This document shows positions 27,686 through 37,051 of a stretch of 64,000 nucleotides of DNA, piece by piece. The notes beneath the pieces were generated by a model. The model ran no database searches, was not told where the DNA came from, and saw only the letters and a list, made by a program, of their open reading frames with translations. Source of the DNA: Eubacterium plexicaudatum ASF492 (GTDB taxonomy: Bacteria > Bacillota > Clostridia > Lachnospirales > Lachnospiraceae); assembly GCF_000364225.2 (NCBI RefSeq), contig NZ_AQFT02000001.1, positions 2,232,001 through 2,296,000 on the forward strand, read 5' to 3'. A program made the position numbers and the translations under genes. Each line of letters starts with the position of its first letter. Position 1 is the first letter of the stretch.

Positions 27686-28315
27686 TTACACAAGCGGTAT
27701 TCCGTCTTTTTCTGTCAGAGCTTTCTTCGCAAGCCGATCCGCTTCTTCGTTATACGTATCGCCGGTATGCGCGGCAATCTTCGTAAACGAAATATAAATA
27801 CGCTCTCTGCAGCGGTCCATATAGGCGGCATATTGTTTCGTCAGATCATTTTTCGCCTGCCAGCCATGCGTCGCCCACTGCTCGATACCGGCATAATCAT
27901 AGCAGATTTCCACTGCCTGATACCCCTGTTTCATAGCCCATTTTACCGCAAACATCGCACCCAGCATTTCTCCTGTGACATTGCGCAGTTCCAGAGATTT
28001 CGGATCGTTGCCGCTGCCTGATTCCCGGATAATTTCCCCGTCCGGTGTAAGCAGTACACAGCCAAACGAATACCGCCTGATCTTTTTATCAAAACTGCCG
28101 TCCACATATGCCTTTAAGCCGTTTTCTATTTTTGCTTCATGCAATGGCTCCGCCTGCGTCGTTCCGTTTAAATACCGCTCCGCTTCTTCTTTGGATGCAA
28201 AGCTTTTATATACCGCTCCCGCGACCCCGTGCACCATTCGCCTGCATTCGTCCCATGTCTCAAAAATCCCGGTCTGCAGACCCTTTTTTACCGCATAATA
28301 TTTCTTTTTTGGCAT
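27686..28315 (-). CDS. Ribonuclease H with viroplasmin-like N-terminus
   Basis: About 209 residues from the ATG at 28315 (GGGGAG 8 nt upstream). The first ~50 residues (MPKKKYYAVKKGLQTGIFETWDECRRMVHG…YKSFASKEEAERYL) form the RNA/DNA-hybrid-binding domain shared with caulimovirus viroplasmin and eukaryotic RNase H1. Then comes an RNase HI core with …LKAYVDGSF… (first Asp), …NVTGEMLGAMFAVKWA… (Glu), …ICYDYAGIEQWA… (Asp) and …AAHTGDTYNEEADRLAKKAL (final Asp). It degrades RNA in RNA/DNA hybrids. Confidence 0.88.
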   Translation of the reverse strand: MPKKKYYAVKKGLQTGIFETWDECRRMVHGVAGAVYKSFASKEEAERYLNGTTQAEPLHEAKIENGLKAYVDGSFDKKIRRYSFGCVLLTPDGEIIRESGSGNDPKSLELRNVTGEMLGAMFAVKWAMKQGYQAVEICYDYAGIEQWATHGWQAKNDLTKQYAAYMDRCRERIYISFTKIAAHTGDTYNEEADRLAKKALTEKDGIPLV

Positions 28316-28371
28316 CTTATATTCTCCCCGCAAATGTTCATGAAAAAACTCAGGCACCCGAAAACCTGCCG

Positions 28372-28836
28372 CTATAAATTACGCACTTTAAATTCACGCT
28401 CCGCTTCCCGTTTCGCGTCTTTTTTTGCAATATCCTGCCGCTTGTCATACAGTTTTTTACCTTTTGCCAGTGAAATCTGCACTTTTACAAGACTGCCTTT
28501 CAGGTACACCTGCACTGGAACAATGGTATACCCTTTTTCTTTGATCCGTCCCTGAAGCTTTAAAATCTCGCGCTTATGAAGCAGCAGCTTTTTTGGCCGC
28601 AGCGGGTCCCTGTTAAAAATATTTCCTTTTTCATATGGACTGATATGCATGCCATATAATATCACTTCCCCATTTTCAATATGCACAAACGCTTCTTTGA
28701 TACTGCACTTTCCCATACGCAGAGATTTCACTTCCGTACCATGCAGACAGATACCGCATTCATAATTTTCTTCCAGAAAATAATCATGTCTGGCCTTTTT
28801 ATTATTGGCAATCAGCTTAAAATTCTCTTTTCCCAT
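28372..28836 (-). CDS. smpB: SsrA-binding protein
   Basis: 154 residues: …[50 protein letters not shown]…[12 protein letters not shown]… and the C-terminal …[21 protein letters not shown]… tail are diagnostic. It delivers tmRNA to stalled ribosomes. It lies 11 bp after rnr, the usual rnr-smpB order. I did not find tmRNA itself in the window. Confidence 0.97.
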   Translation of the reverse strand: MGKENFKLIANNKKARHDYFLEENYECGICLHGTEVKSLRMGKCSIKEAFVHIENGEVILYGMHISPYEKGNIFNRDPLRPKKLLLHKREILKLQGRIKEKGYTIVPVQVYLKGSLVKVQISLAKGKKLYDKRQDIAKKDAKREAEREFKVRNL

Positions 28837-28847
28837 GTCCGTCTCCC

Positions 28848-31012
28848 TTACTCGCTGTCCGTATCGGCCATATCCGACCGGTCGTCCGCAAACTCTGCCG
28901 GTACAAAATCAATCGTCCGCATCAGCTTATTCACAGATACACAGACAACCTGTATCGTCTGCCCAAGCTTGAACTTTCTGCCGCCCGTCTCTGCGACCAG
29001 TTCATAAGCAGCTTCATCATAATGATAATAGTCGTCCGTTAATGCGGTAACGTGTACCATGCCCTCAATCGTATCCGGCAGCTCCACATACATGCCCCAC
29101 GAGGTAATACCGGAGATTACTCCTGTAAACGTCTCTCCGATACGCTCCTGCATATACTCCACTTTTTTCAGCTTGTCCGTCTCCCGCTCCGCTTCATCTG
29201 CGCGGCGCTCCATGTCACTGGCATGTTTCGCGACTTCCGGCAGAATCGCTTCATAATGCATCTGCCTTTTTTCATTCATCCGTCCGCGCAGGCAGTCTTT
29301 GATAATCCGGTGTATCTGCAGATCCGGATACCGGCGGATCGGCGACGTGAAATGACAGTAATACTGCGTTGCAAGTCCAAAATGTCCCAGACAGTCGACC
29401 GTGTAATTTGCCCGTTTCATAGACCGCAGCGTCAGCCTGCTGATCATTGCTTCCTGTGGTGTGCCTGCAATATTGCCTAACAGCTTCTGCAGCTCCTTCG
29501 GATGAATGTCATCCCGCGGACCGTGAATCGTAAGTCCGAAATTGGAAATAAACGCAGCCAGTTTTTTTACCCGTTCCGGGTCCGGCGTCTGATGGGAACG
29601 GTACACAAACGGCACTTCCTGCCAGAAAAAATCCTCTGCCACCGTCTCATTTGCAATCAGCATAAAGTCTTCGATTAAATTCGTCGCCGTATTGCGTTCA
29701 TAGGGCAAAATTTCCAATGGTTTTCCCTGTTCATCCAGAATAATTTTTGTCTCCGGAAAATCAAAATCAATCGAACCACGCTTTTGCCGCTTGTTACGCA
29801 GCAGCGCCGCAAGCTCTTTCATACGCAAAAACATCGGAACAAGCGTTTCATACTTCTGACAAAGCGCTTCGTCCTGATCATCCAAAATCTTTTTTACTTC
29901 CGTATAACTCATCCGCCGGTCCACACGAATCACAGTTTCTGCAATTTCATGATCTATCACCTTTCCATTTTTGTCAATAAGCATCATGCAGCTTAGAGCC
30001 AGACGGTCTTCCCCTTCATTCAGTGAACAGATTCCGTTGGACAGCTTATGCGGCAGCATCGGAATGACCCGGTCTACCAGATACACGCTTGTCCCGCGAT
30101 GAAGCGCCTCCACATCCAGCGCAGAATGTTCCTGCACATAGTTGCTTACATCCGCGATATGCACGCCCAGACGGTAATGCTCCCCTTCCATAACACAGGA
30201 AACCGCATCGTCCAGATCTTTTGCATCTTCTCCATCTATCGTCACCATCTGCCAGTCTCTGAGATCTTTGCGTCCCTGCATATCCGCTTCGCTGACATCT
30301 TTAGCCACATTCACCGCCTGACGCAGCAGCTTCTCTTCAAAGCCTGTAGGCAGGTCAAAGTCTTTGATAATTGACAAAATATCAACGCCCGGATCGTTGC
30401 GATGCCCCAGTATTTCAACGATTCTGCCTTCCGGCTTCTTCCCTTTTTCACCATAATTTGTCAGCTTTACGACAACTTTATGCCCGGAAACCGCACCAAG
30501 CGAATGCTCTTTGGCAACAAAAATATCCTTTCCAAACTTCTGATTGTCCGGCACTACAAACCCAAATGTCGAACTGTCTTCATACGTGCCGACCAGTTCT
30601 TCCAAACCATGCGACAATACCCGTACGACCTGCGCCTCTTTGCGTCTGCCGCTTTGTACGGGCAGCGGCCGTATCTGTACCTGATCCATATGAACGGCCC
30701 CGTTACGATTTTCACCGGCTATAAAATAATCCTCGTCTTCTCCTTCTGCCGTTACAAAGCCAAACCCTTTCGCATTGCTTGTAAAGACACCAATCCGTAC
30801 ATTTCCCTGGGCCTTCGCATACTTCCCCTTTTTGGATACTTCAATCCGACACTCTTCTATTAACGCATCCAGTATTTCCTGCAATTCCGTTCTCTGGTTT
30901 TTTGGCACCTGCAGCACCACTGCCATTTCTTTTGCTTTCATCGGCACATACAGCTCGTCGCAGATAAATTCATAAATCATTTTTTTCTTTCTTCGAATAA
31001 TTTTTTGTCCAT
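28848..31012 (-). CDS. rnr: Ribonuclease R (one frameshift near the start)
   Basis: 3'-5' exoribonuclease: two cold-shock domains (…[28 protein letters not shown]…, …[18 protein letters not shown]…), the RNB catalytic domain (…[17 protein letters not shown]…, the Asp cluster; …[51 protein letters not shown]…) and a C-terminal S1 domain (…[20 protein letters not shown]…). The true start is probably the ATG at 31012 (AAGGA 9 nt upstream; [11 protein letters not shown]…), which needs one more A in the run at 30980-30986 to join the body at [19 protein letters not shown]. About 720 residues. Confidence 0.93.
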
Positions 31013-31066
31013 ATATTTCATCCTTAATTATTTAATTATTTCCGATTAACTTTTTATGCGGATGAC

Positions 31067-31094
31067 AAAAAAACTGCCGCTCCCCGCGACAGTT
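31067..31094 (-). terminator. Intrinsic terminator after secG
   Basis: Minus strand: AACTGTCGC, GGGGA loop, GCGGCAGTT with seven T. It separates secG from rnr. Confidence 0.75.
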
Positions 31095-31105
31095 TCATTC
31101 GTTCA

Positions 31106-31348
31106 TTATTGAAAGCTTCCGATATTCAACACTGCTGAAATAACGATAAACAATACAACAAGTACTCTTGTCAGCTTTACAAGCATTCCTTCCATGGAAC
31201 GGCCCTTGTTTTTGCCCCAGTAAGTATCTGCCGCACCGGCAATCGCTCCCAAACCTGCCGATTTGCCTTCCTGCATTAAAATAATCACTGTTAACGCGAT
31301 ACATACTATAATAAATAAAACTTCCAAAATAAGCTTCACCGCAGCCAA
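31106..31348 (-). CDS. secG: Preprotein translocase subunit SecG
   Basis: 80 residues. The TTG at 31348 is preferred because GGAGGTG lies 5-6 nt before it and gives the family start MAAVKLILEVLFIIVCIALTV; an in-frame ATG 15 nt upstream overlaps the ribosome site. Two TM helices flank the conserved …LMQEGKSAGLGAIAGAADTYWGKNKGRS… loop. Part of the SecYEG channel. It lies upstream of rnr-smpB as in many Firmicutes. Confidence 0.92.
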   Translation of the reverse strand: MAAVKLILEVLFIIVCIALTVIILMQEGKSAGLGAIAGAADTYWGKNKGRSMEGMLVKLTRVLVVLFIVISAVLNIGSFQ

Positions 31349-31522
31349 AATTGACACCTCCATTTTGTAATTAATCCGTACGTCCGATATCTGCAGAATG
31401 TACAGATTCACGACTTTTGTTATTGTAGCACAATCAGAAGGCAAATTCAATACTTTTTCCATAATTTTATAGAATTATTACGGTTTTTGCAACTTATACA
31501 AGAATTCAATTGAATTATTACC

Positions 31523-31655
31523 AAAGTATTACAATATAATTGCTATCATTCATTTACATAATATTTGAAATTCTTTTTTGAATATGCTGTAGCCTGAGCT
31601 TTGCAGATCATTGAGTAAAAAATGCTCTTGCAATCAAAGCCAAGATATGCTATAT
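31523..31655. repeat. 133-bp direct repeat (left), probable IS1634 target duplication
   Basis: Identical over 133 bp to 33863-33995; both copies abut the ends of the IS1634 element exactly. The right copy continues into the type I toxin-antitoxin locus and carries its antisense promoter; this left copy is an orphan duplicate. It also contains a degenerate IS1634-like end (CCTGAGCTTTGCAG at 31592) suggesting an older insertion. Confidence 0.8.
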
Positions 31656-31680
31656 CCTGAGTTTTGCAGGTGATTGAGTA

Positions 31681-31727
31681 AAAAAAGCTCTGGACTCCTT
31701 GTAAATACTGGAGTTTGGAGCTTTTTT
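31681..31727. terminator. Bidirectional terminator at the IS left end
   Basis: AAAAAAAGCTCTGGACTCC and GGAGTTTGGAGCTTTTTTT flank an 11-nt loop, giving a hairpin with A tract before and T tract after, active on both strands. It ends the transposase transcript. Confidence 0.75.
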
Positions 31728-31786
31728 TAAATGCATAGAGTTGTTGTATTTTTTCGCTTTTTTGAGTTTATAAAAATTTTATATTT

Positions 31787-33559
31787 TTATACATCCTTAT
31801 ACATAGATATTTTTTTGATTTCCGAAAGCTGCATGTACTTTTTGCTTAGGTCTAATCCAAATGTCTTCTCCATAGTCAAAATTACATCGTCCCGATAATC
31901 GAACACATAATAATTCCGGTCTAAATACGAACAGCAATAGCTTGCCAGGGAATTCCGGATTTGCCTGACAGAATGGCATTTTCCTATGAGCTGCTCTAAA
32001 ACGCGCATTACAACCAGTGTCACAAAACAAATTAAAAAATGCGCCTGTATATGATCTTCGTTAGAAACAAATACAGGTCTGGTTTTGAATTCGCTCTTTA
32101 TAATCTTGAATGATTCTTCTATTTCCCATAACCCTTTATATATGTCACGGATTTCATTGTCAGAAAGCTCTTTTTCACTTGTGACAATGGCGTAATAGCC
32201 ATCATACTGCGCTTCTTCGGCAATTTTTTGTTCATTGATGGTAAGTTCTTTTCCATTGACAATTTCTCCGGTATCCTTAGAAAAGGAAACATTGTTAATG
32301 TACACAGTGCATCCATAGCTGGTCGCTTTCGTGTAGCCTGCAGGATTTTTGATCAGGTCCCTTGCCTTTGCAACGGCTTTTTCCCTTTCATGTCTTTGTT
32401 TCTTTGCGTATTTCTCAGAATAATATACCATCTGTTTCTGATAAATTCTCATCTTGAGCCTGCGCGCCCCATTCGAATCTTTTTTGGTTATCTCTTTTGC
32501 GTACAGCCTGGACTTGTGTTTGAATGGAATAGCTTCCCCATCTTTGTTTTTTTCCATTGCTGTAACATACCCGTCCGGTTCCAGCGCCCATTTTTTGAAT
32601 TCCGCATCGGCCCCACGGATACTCTGGCCGTATACATAACCGTCATTATTTTTCTCATCGGATGCATTGGTTCCGGAAAGGACAGATGTGTTGTCACTGG
32701 TGTTCAGCCCCCTGTCAGCGACAACTATGATCCTGCCGATTTCATAATCCTTTTTGACCCTCTGTATCGCCGGGAGCATAGTTGTCTTCTCGCTCTCGTT
32801 GCCGGAGAAAGTATGGAATGCCATTGGGATGCCGTTAGGATCCATGAGAAGCCCCATTTGAATGATCGGGTCTTTGCGGTGTTCTTTCGACGGTCCTTTT
32901 TTACGCTTCAATTTTCTTTCCGTGTCCGAGCCAGCGTCCTCGTCTTCATATGGTATTTCAAAATAATAGTTGGTGACATCATAATAAGCTTTTTCGGAAT
33001 TCCTGCCGATAAGGCTGGAAACTTCGGCATGCAAATGCTTCTGGAGTTCATGCGAATATCTGCTGAAATAGCCGAGCGCCCTGTAGACATCATCCAGTGA
33101 GAAACTGAAGCTGTCAAAAAAACGGCCTTTCGTTTCATAAGCGTTCTTTTTTGAAGATGGGAACAGGAACCGATTGAATATCAACAGGGAAAAAATGCTG
33201 TTCAGGTTATACTCTGCAGGAAGCTGGCGCTGCTTATTCTGAAAAAATTCACGGATCCTGAGTTTAGCATAAACGATCTTAATAATGGCATATCCAAGAT
33301 TTTTCCGGTTGCTGCATTGATCCGGGAGTTTTTCCGAAAGCCTTACTTCAATGGTTTCCGGTGCAGCCTGACTTGCATTCCATTCTTTTGCGACCTGTTG
33401 AAAATAAGCTATCGGATCTTCATATTTGTCCAGGTAGTCTTCCAAATATCCAAGGTTTTGTATAACTTTATGCTTCACTTTCCCATTGATGCGATACCCC
33501 TGGACAAAAGAAAGCTGAGTCTTGTTTCTCTTTTTGTTAAAGCTTTTCTTAAGGTACAA
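31787..33559 (-). CDS. IS1634-family transposase
   Basis: 590 residues, intact. TTG start at 33559 with AGGAGGTGA 6 nt upstream (MYLKKSFNKKRNKTQ…). DDE-type: …KAYYDVTNYYFEIPYED… supplies the first Asp, …IIVVADRGLNTSDN… the second, and the C-terminal …GLWEIEESFKIIKSEFKTRPVFVSNEDHIQAHFLICF… carries the YREK-like Glu region of IS4/IS1634 enzymes. The transcript has its own promoter with an embedded parS-like palindrome. Confidence 0.9.
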   Translation of the reverse strand: MYLKKSFNKKRNKTQLSFVQGYRINGKVKHKVIQNLGYLEDYLDKYEDPIAYFQQVAKEWNASQAAPETIEVRLSEKLPDQCSNRKNLGYAIIKIVYAKLRIREFFQNKQRQLPAEYNLNSIFSLLIFNRFLFPSSKKNAYETKGRFFDSFSFSLDDVYRALGYFSRYSHELQKHLHAEVSSLIGRNSEKAYYDVTNYYFEIPYEDEDAGSDTERKLKRKKGPSKEHRKDPIIQMGLLMDPNGIPMAFHTFSGNESEKTTMLPAIQRVKKDYEIGRIIVVADRGLNTSDNTSVLSGTNASDEKNNDGYVYGQSIRGADAEFKKWALEPDGYVTAMEKNKDGEAIPFKHKSRLYAKEITKKDSNGARRLKMRIYQKQMVYYSEKYAKKQRHEREKAVAKARDLIKNPAGYTKATSYGCTVYINNVSFSKDTGEIVNGKELTINEQKIAEEAQYDGYYAIVTSEKELSDNEIRDIYKGLWEIEESFKIIKSEFKTRPVFVSNEDHIQAHFLICFVTLVVMRVLEQLIGKCHSVRQIRNSLASYCCSYLDRNYYVFDYRDDVILTMEKTFGLDLSKKYMQLSEIKKISMYKDV

Positions 33560-33577
33560 AAAATCACCTCCTGAAGA

Positions 33578-33612
33578 ATATTATACCATTGTTTCACGTG
33601 AAACACAATATA
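33578..33612 (-). promoter_or_regulatory. Transposase promoter with parS-like palindrome in the spacer
   Basis: Minus strand: TTGTGT, 17-bp spacer, TATAAT. The palindrome TGTTTCACGTGAAACA (33590-33605) occupies the -35/-10 region and equals the bacterial ParB/Spo0J parS consensus. A bound ParB dimer would block RNA polymerase. The upstream tandem copy holds the same set. Confidence 0.7.
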
Positions 33613-33735
33613 ATACAACAAAAAAATACATAAGACTTGACGTAAAAAAATCCAGCTATTGCGGGTGGATTAAGGTTTTATGAATGAAAGTATCTATTAG
33701 GGGTTGCAAAACAACGGTGAAGAATATTATACCAT

Positions 33736-33751
33736 TGTTTCACGTGAAACA
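33736..33751. promoter_or_regulatory. Second parS-like site
   Basis: TGTTTCACGTGAAACA, identical to the site at 33590-33605, 146 bp away. Confidence 0.75.
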
Positions 33752-33862
33752 CAATATAATACAACAAAAAATACATAAGACTTGACGTAAAAAAATCCAG
33801 CTATTGCGGGTGGATTAAGGTTTTATGAATGAAAGTATCTATTAGGGGTTGCAAAACAACGG

Positions 33863-33995
33863 AAAGTATTACAATATAATTGCTATCATTCATTTACATA
33901 ATATTTGAAATTCTTTTTTGAATATGCTGTAGCCTGAGCTTTGCAGATCATTGAGTAAAAAATGCTCTTGCAATCAAAGCCAAGATATGCTATAT
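33863..33995. repeat. 133-bp direct repeat (right)
   Basis: Matches 31523-31655. This copy is the original context: it carries the antisense promoter of the adjacent type I toxin locus. Confidence 0.8.
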
Positions 33996-33996
33996 T
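33968..33996 (+). promoter_or_regulatory. Antisense RNA promoter, toxin locus A
   Basis: TTGCAA (33968-33973), 17-bp spacer, TATATT (33991-33996). The same boxes and spacing occur at locus B. Confidence 0.65.
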
Positions 33997-34002
33997 GTAA
34001 AC

Positions 34003-34096
34003 ATAAAAGGAGTAACCGCCCACAAAGTGGTTGACCTCCTAAGTTGGCAATAAGCCTACCCGACTGCCAAGTACAAGGTAGGCTTATTTATTTTCG
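34003..34096 (+). ncRNA. Putative type I antitoxin RNA, locus A
   Basis: Predicted transcript from the promoter just upstream, ending at the hairpin AAGCCTACC…GGTAGGCTTATTTATTTT (34051-34094), which also serves the opposing toxin mRNA. It overlaps the toxin 3' end, the layout of TxpA/RatA-type pairs. The boundaries are predicted. Confidence 0.5.
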
Positions 34097-34183
34097 CTTG
34101 TTCGTCCTATCAATATAGGCAAGCAGTGCTATCAGGAAATTACCACCCAAAAGTAACAGGCTTAATACTTCGTATGTATCCAT
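34088..34183 (-). CDS. Type I toxin, Hol_Tox-like membrane peptide, locus A
   Basis: 31 residues: MDTYEVLSLLLLGGNFLI… then a charged tail (…DRTNKRK). One TM helix with an acidic N-terminus and basic end fits the 'putative holin-like toxin' family. The start has AGGGAGGT 7 nt upstream, but that site pairs with ACCTCCCT 14 nt before it (plus-strand 34191-34198 and 34212-34219), an 8-bp hairpin that would hide the ribosome site. Copy B at 51800 differs by one residue. Confidence 0.75.
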   Translation of the reverse strand: MDTYEVLSLLLLGGNFLIALLAYIDRTNKRK

Positions 34184-34385
34184 CTGCACCACCTCCCTTC
34201 TTTTTCAAGTTAGGGAGGTTTACCACCACGGTAAACGCAGGTTTTATAAACTTTTTATAAATTTGGAGATATCAGTTTTCACGATTAAAACTATACGTAA
34301 AGATGCGATGGTTAAATTATTTTGCGTATAATAACTAGACATGGGGTTCTGCCATGTGTTAAACGATGTATTTAATTCGTACCCT

Positions 34386-35536
34386 CTATTTTATTCCAGT
34401 ATTTAATCCGCCCAATACTTTATAAAGGTAAGCCATGTCATACCCGCATTTCTTTCTTTTGCTGGCAATCCCCATCTTACAGCTTTTTTCCTGTTTTAGC
34501 AGATTTACTCCTATATGGCGTGCCATATTCATGTTTTCTGCTGCATTTCCAGCCCTGATCCGGCTTTCATCCTCCCTGAACGCGATATCAAGCACCCAGT
34601 GCAGGCTGTTTTCAATCCCCCAGTGTGCCCTTTCACTTTTCCCATATTCTGCGGCTGTCATTCCTTTCCTGCTGTATATGGCGTAATTTACAGCTGTTAC
34701 GGTATTCCCTTTTTCCGTTACTGTAGATACACATGCCCCAATACCTGCAAGGCCCTCCCACTCCGGATGCCTCTGCCTGAACCATTCAATATCATTTTCA
34801 ACGTAATACTCCCTCTTTTCTATCCTCCCGTGCTCCTTACACAGATCTTTATAGTAACGCTCCGCCTTTTCCAGGGCATCTTTCTTTTCCGTAAATACAT
34901 CTTTTTCAAAATACTCCCGGATATCGTCCATAAGTGTCTGCTGGTTCCCTTTCACCTGCAGGATATAATCTGCGTTTTTGTGAATGATCTTGCGGGCGAT
35001 CTCTTTCTGCGTTCCCATCGCATCAATTGTGACAATACACCCTTCCAGGCACAGAATGTCCAAAAGCTCTGGTATTGTCTTTATCTCGTTTGTTTTTTCA
35101 TCCACACACAACTGGCCCAGTACAAGGGATGATTCTACTGCCCATGCGCTGACCGTGTGGATCGGTTTGATATCCCCTGCTTCTTCCCTGCTGCGCCTTG
35201 CTGTTTTACCATCAATCGCCACTACGCCTTTTACTTTGCCTGACACGGCGCTGGCCCACCGGAAAAATGCATCATGGAATTTTCCGGCTCGATCATCTGG
35301 AAAACCCTGTTTATCGTATCATGGGAAGGAATGCCGCCTGGCAGTTCAAGGAACGTTCCCAGCCATTGTTTTTTAGAAGCCGCCCAGTCTGCAATCTCAT
35401 TCCAGGTATCCATCCCTGCAAAGACAGCTGTGACAGCGATAATGATAATATCAAGAAATTTGTGTCTTTGGTTGTATGGAGCCCTTGGATCTGGGATTTC
35501 ACGCATACAATCGATCAGTAAACCCGAATTATTCAC
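34386..35536 (-). CDS. ISAs1-family transposase (one frameshift)
   Basis: About 382 residues. N-terminal …IPDPRAPYNQRHKFLDIIIIAVTAVFAGMDTWNEIADW… is the H_repeat-associated/ISAs1 start; the DDE core follows: …GVVAIDGKTARRSRE…, …IVTIDAMGTQKEIARKIIHKNADYILQVKGNQ…, …RAHWGIENSLHWVLDIAFREDESRIRAGNAAENM…. A missing T in the run at 35263-35267 (…MMHF/FRWAS…) splits it. The IS ends were not resolved. Confidence 0.85.
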
Positions 35537-35686
35537 GGCAGTATAAACTCACATAAAATCCGCCGTAGTTACCATTACAATCACTCCTGATACCTCACTC
35601 TGTCGCAAGATAGCCTAAAAATGGGCAGACTTCTCCTATGATAGGGTTAGAAATTTATTGTGGCTGTCAAGGTCCATTAACAGTTG

Positions 35687-37012
35687 TTATTCCAACTGTG
35701 GCTGCAGGTTACGGATGTTTTCCAGTGTCTCGTAGAATTCTTTCTTGTAGGGACAGCTGCTGCATAGCTTGAAATATTTATATCGTGCTGATTTTACCAC
35801 TCTTGCGGCTATCTTCAGCAGTTTTAATCGTATGGTATCAATGCGCTGTTTTCTCATGCTGACAGCAAGCGCCAATCGTCTAAACCAATTGAATAGGTTA
35901 TAAGCTAACGCATGAACCAGAAGGCGGTTCGCGTTTACCAGCTTTGAGGAACTGCTTACAGAGGCAAAGTCAAAACCGCTTTTGCATTCCTTGATGAAAT
36001 TTTCCATTTTGCCTCTTCCGCAATAGAACTGGATCACCTGATAAGGTTCCATTTCCAGTGTTGTGACAATAAAGGTATACAGATGGACCATCTGCCCATA
36101 CGGCTTTTCTATTTTAAAGACCACCCTGCGTGGATGGTTCCATGAACCGGCCTGGTACAGGAATTCCCCATACTCGACGGCGTAATCTACCTGGTTGAAT
36201 TTCGTTGCGCGGTACAGTGCCTGGTTTTCCTCTTCTGCCAATTCACGGAGTTTTGCGTTCTCCTTGAGCCGGATGGCATATTTGCAGTTTTTATCTTCAA
36301 GAACTTCATACAGGTCTGGTGACGCAAAGCCACTGTCACCGCGAAGAAAAAGCGGCATATCCGGGAAATCGCAGAGAAATTCATCCAGAAGGGACTTCAT
36401 AAAAATATCTGCCTCTTTGCTGCAATACATGGTGCCGTCACGAAGCTGTGCTTTTAGCAGATCGCCGGTCAGCCCGTCGTAGCATAACAGCGGATGATAA
36501 CCGTGGGCCTGATAATGGTAGTTGAAACCTTCCCCTTCCTGATTCCCATAGACATCAAGAAGTGTGGAATCAATATCAAAAAGCATGAATTCCGGTTTCT
36601 TTATGGAATAGATGACTTTACGGAGTTCACGGGTGATCTGGTTTAACTGGCTGATCGTATCTCCATCCATGCGGTTAAAAAAGCGTGACAGGGTAGGCTG
36701 GGATGCCAGGGCATCCTTCTCTAAAATAACTGTCATAACAGGTTCGTTTGTCAGTTCGTCCGCACAGTCATCCTCAAAGTAGGAACTGATAATCTGGTAA
36801 ATTACCTGCATCAGATTCGTATCATCCTTATGGACGCGGAACCAAGCGGTATCATTGGTTTTGAACATACGGTTAACGAGCTTGACCGCTCCAATCTTAA
36901 ACAGGAACTCTTTGAACAGGAGAAGTCCTGCATCGGAGGATAAATCGCCTCCGTCAAAATTAATTTTAATCTGTCTATTGCTTTCTAAGCTTACAGTGTT
37001 TAAAATATCCAT
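35687..37012 (-). CDS. IS1380-family transposase
   Basis: About 441 residues from MDILNTVSL (37012). The core motifs are …FDIDSTLLDVYGNQEGEGFNYHYQAHGYHPLLCYDGLTGDLL…, …LFLRGDSGFASPDLYEVLE… and …FYCGRGKMENFIKECKSGFDF…, followed by …VHALAYNLFNWFRRLAL…. Intact. A degenerate relative is at about 47.5 kb. Confidence 0.9.
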   Translation of the reverse strand: MDILNTVSLESNRQIKINFDGGDLSSDAGLLLFKEFLFKIGAVKLVNRMFKTNDTAWFRVHKDDTNLMQVIYQIISSYFEDDCADELTNEPVMTVILEKDALASQPTLSRFFNRMDGDTISQLNQITRELRKVIYSIKKPEFMLFDIDSTLLDVYGNQEGEGFNYHYQAHGYHPLLCYDGLTGDLLKAQLRDGTMYCSKEADIFMKSLLDEFLCDFPDMPLFLRGDSGFASPDLYEVLEDKNCKYAIRLKENAKLRELAEEENQALYRATKFNQVDYAVEYGEFLYQAGSWNHPRRVVFKIEKPYGQMVHLYTFIVTTLEMEPYQVIQFYCGRGKMENFIKECKSGFDFASVSSSSKLVNANRLLVHALAYNLFNWFRRLALAVSMRKQRIDTIRLKLLKIAARVVKSARYKYFKLCSSCPYKKEFYETLENIRNLQPQLE

Positions 37013-37051
37013 ATAAAGACCCTTTCTTTGGTTTTGATTTGGAGTAGACAC

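Larger units (their letters stand above)
31656..33862 (-). mobile_element. IS1634-family insertion sequence, copy 1
   Basis: About 2.2 kb, one transposase gene. The left end begins CCTGAGTTTTGCAG; the right end, read inward, begins CCGTTGTTTTGCAA, sharing the GTTTTGCA core. The 133-bp direct repeats on both sides fit the unusually long target duplications known for IS1634 of Mycoplasma. The right end contains a 146/145-bp tandem duplication. Confidence 0.8.
33572..33862. repeat. Tandem duplication of the IS right end, with two parS-like sites
   Basis: Two head-to-tail copies (33572-33717 and 33718-33862) differing by one A. Each contains TGTTTCACGTGAAACA, a transposase promoter, and on the minus strand a hairpin (AATCCA…TGGATT) followed by T7 that would stop transcription entering the element. 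Confidence 0.85.

Noticed and set aside
28837..28847. tmRNA near smpB
   Set aside because: No space and no tmRNA ends or tag reading frame recognised around smpB, rnr or secG.
32228..33100. Plus-strand 290-residue frame opposite the IS1634 transposase
   Set aside because: Mirror of a conserved transposase gene; no start signal.
31523..33995. Composite transposon or recent tandem duplication instead of a target duplication
   Set aside because: Only one IS lies between the repeats, and their ends coincide with the IS termini, so a target duplication is simpler.
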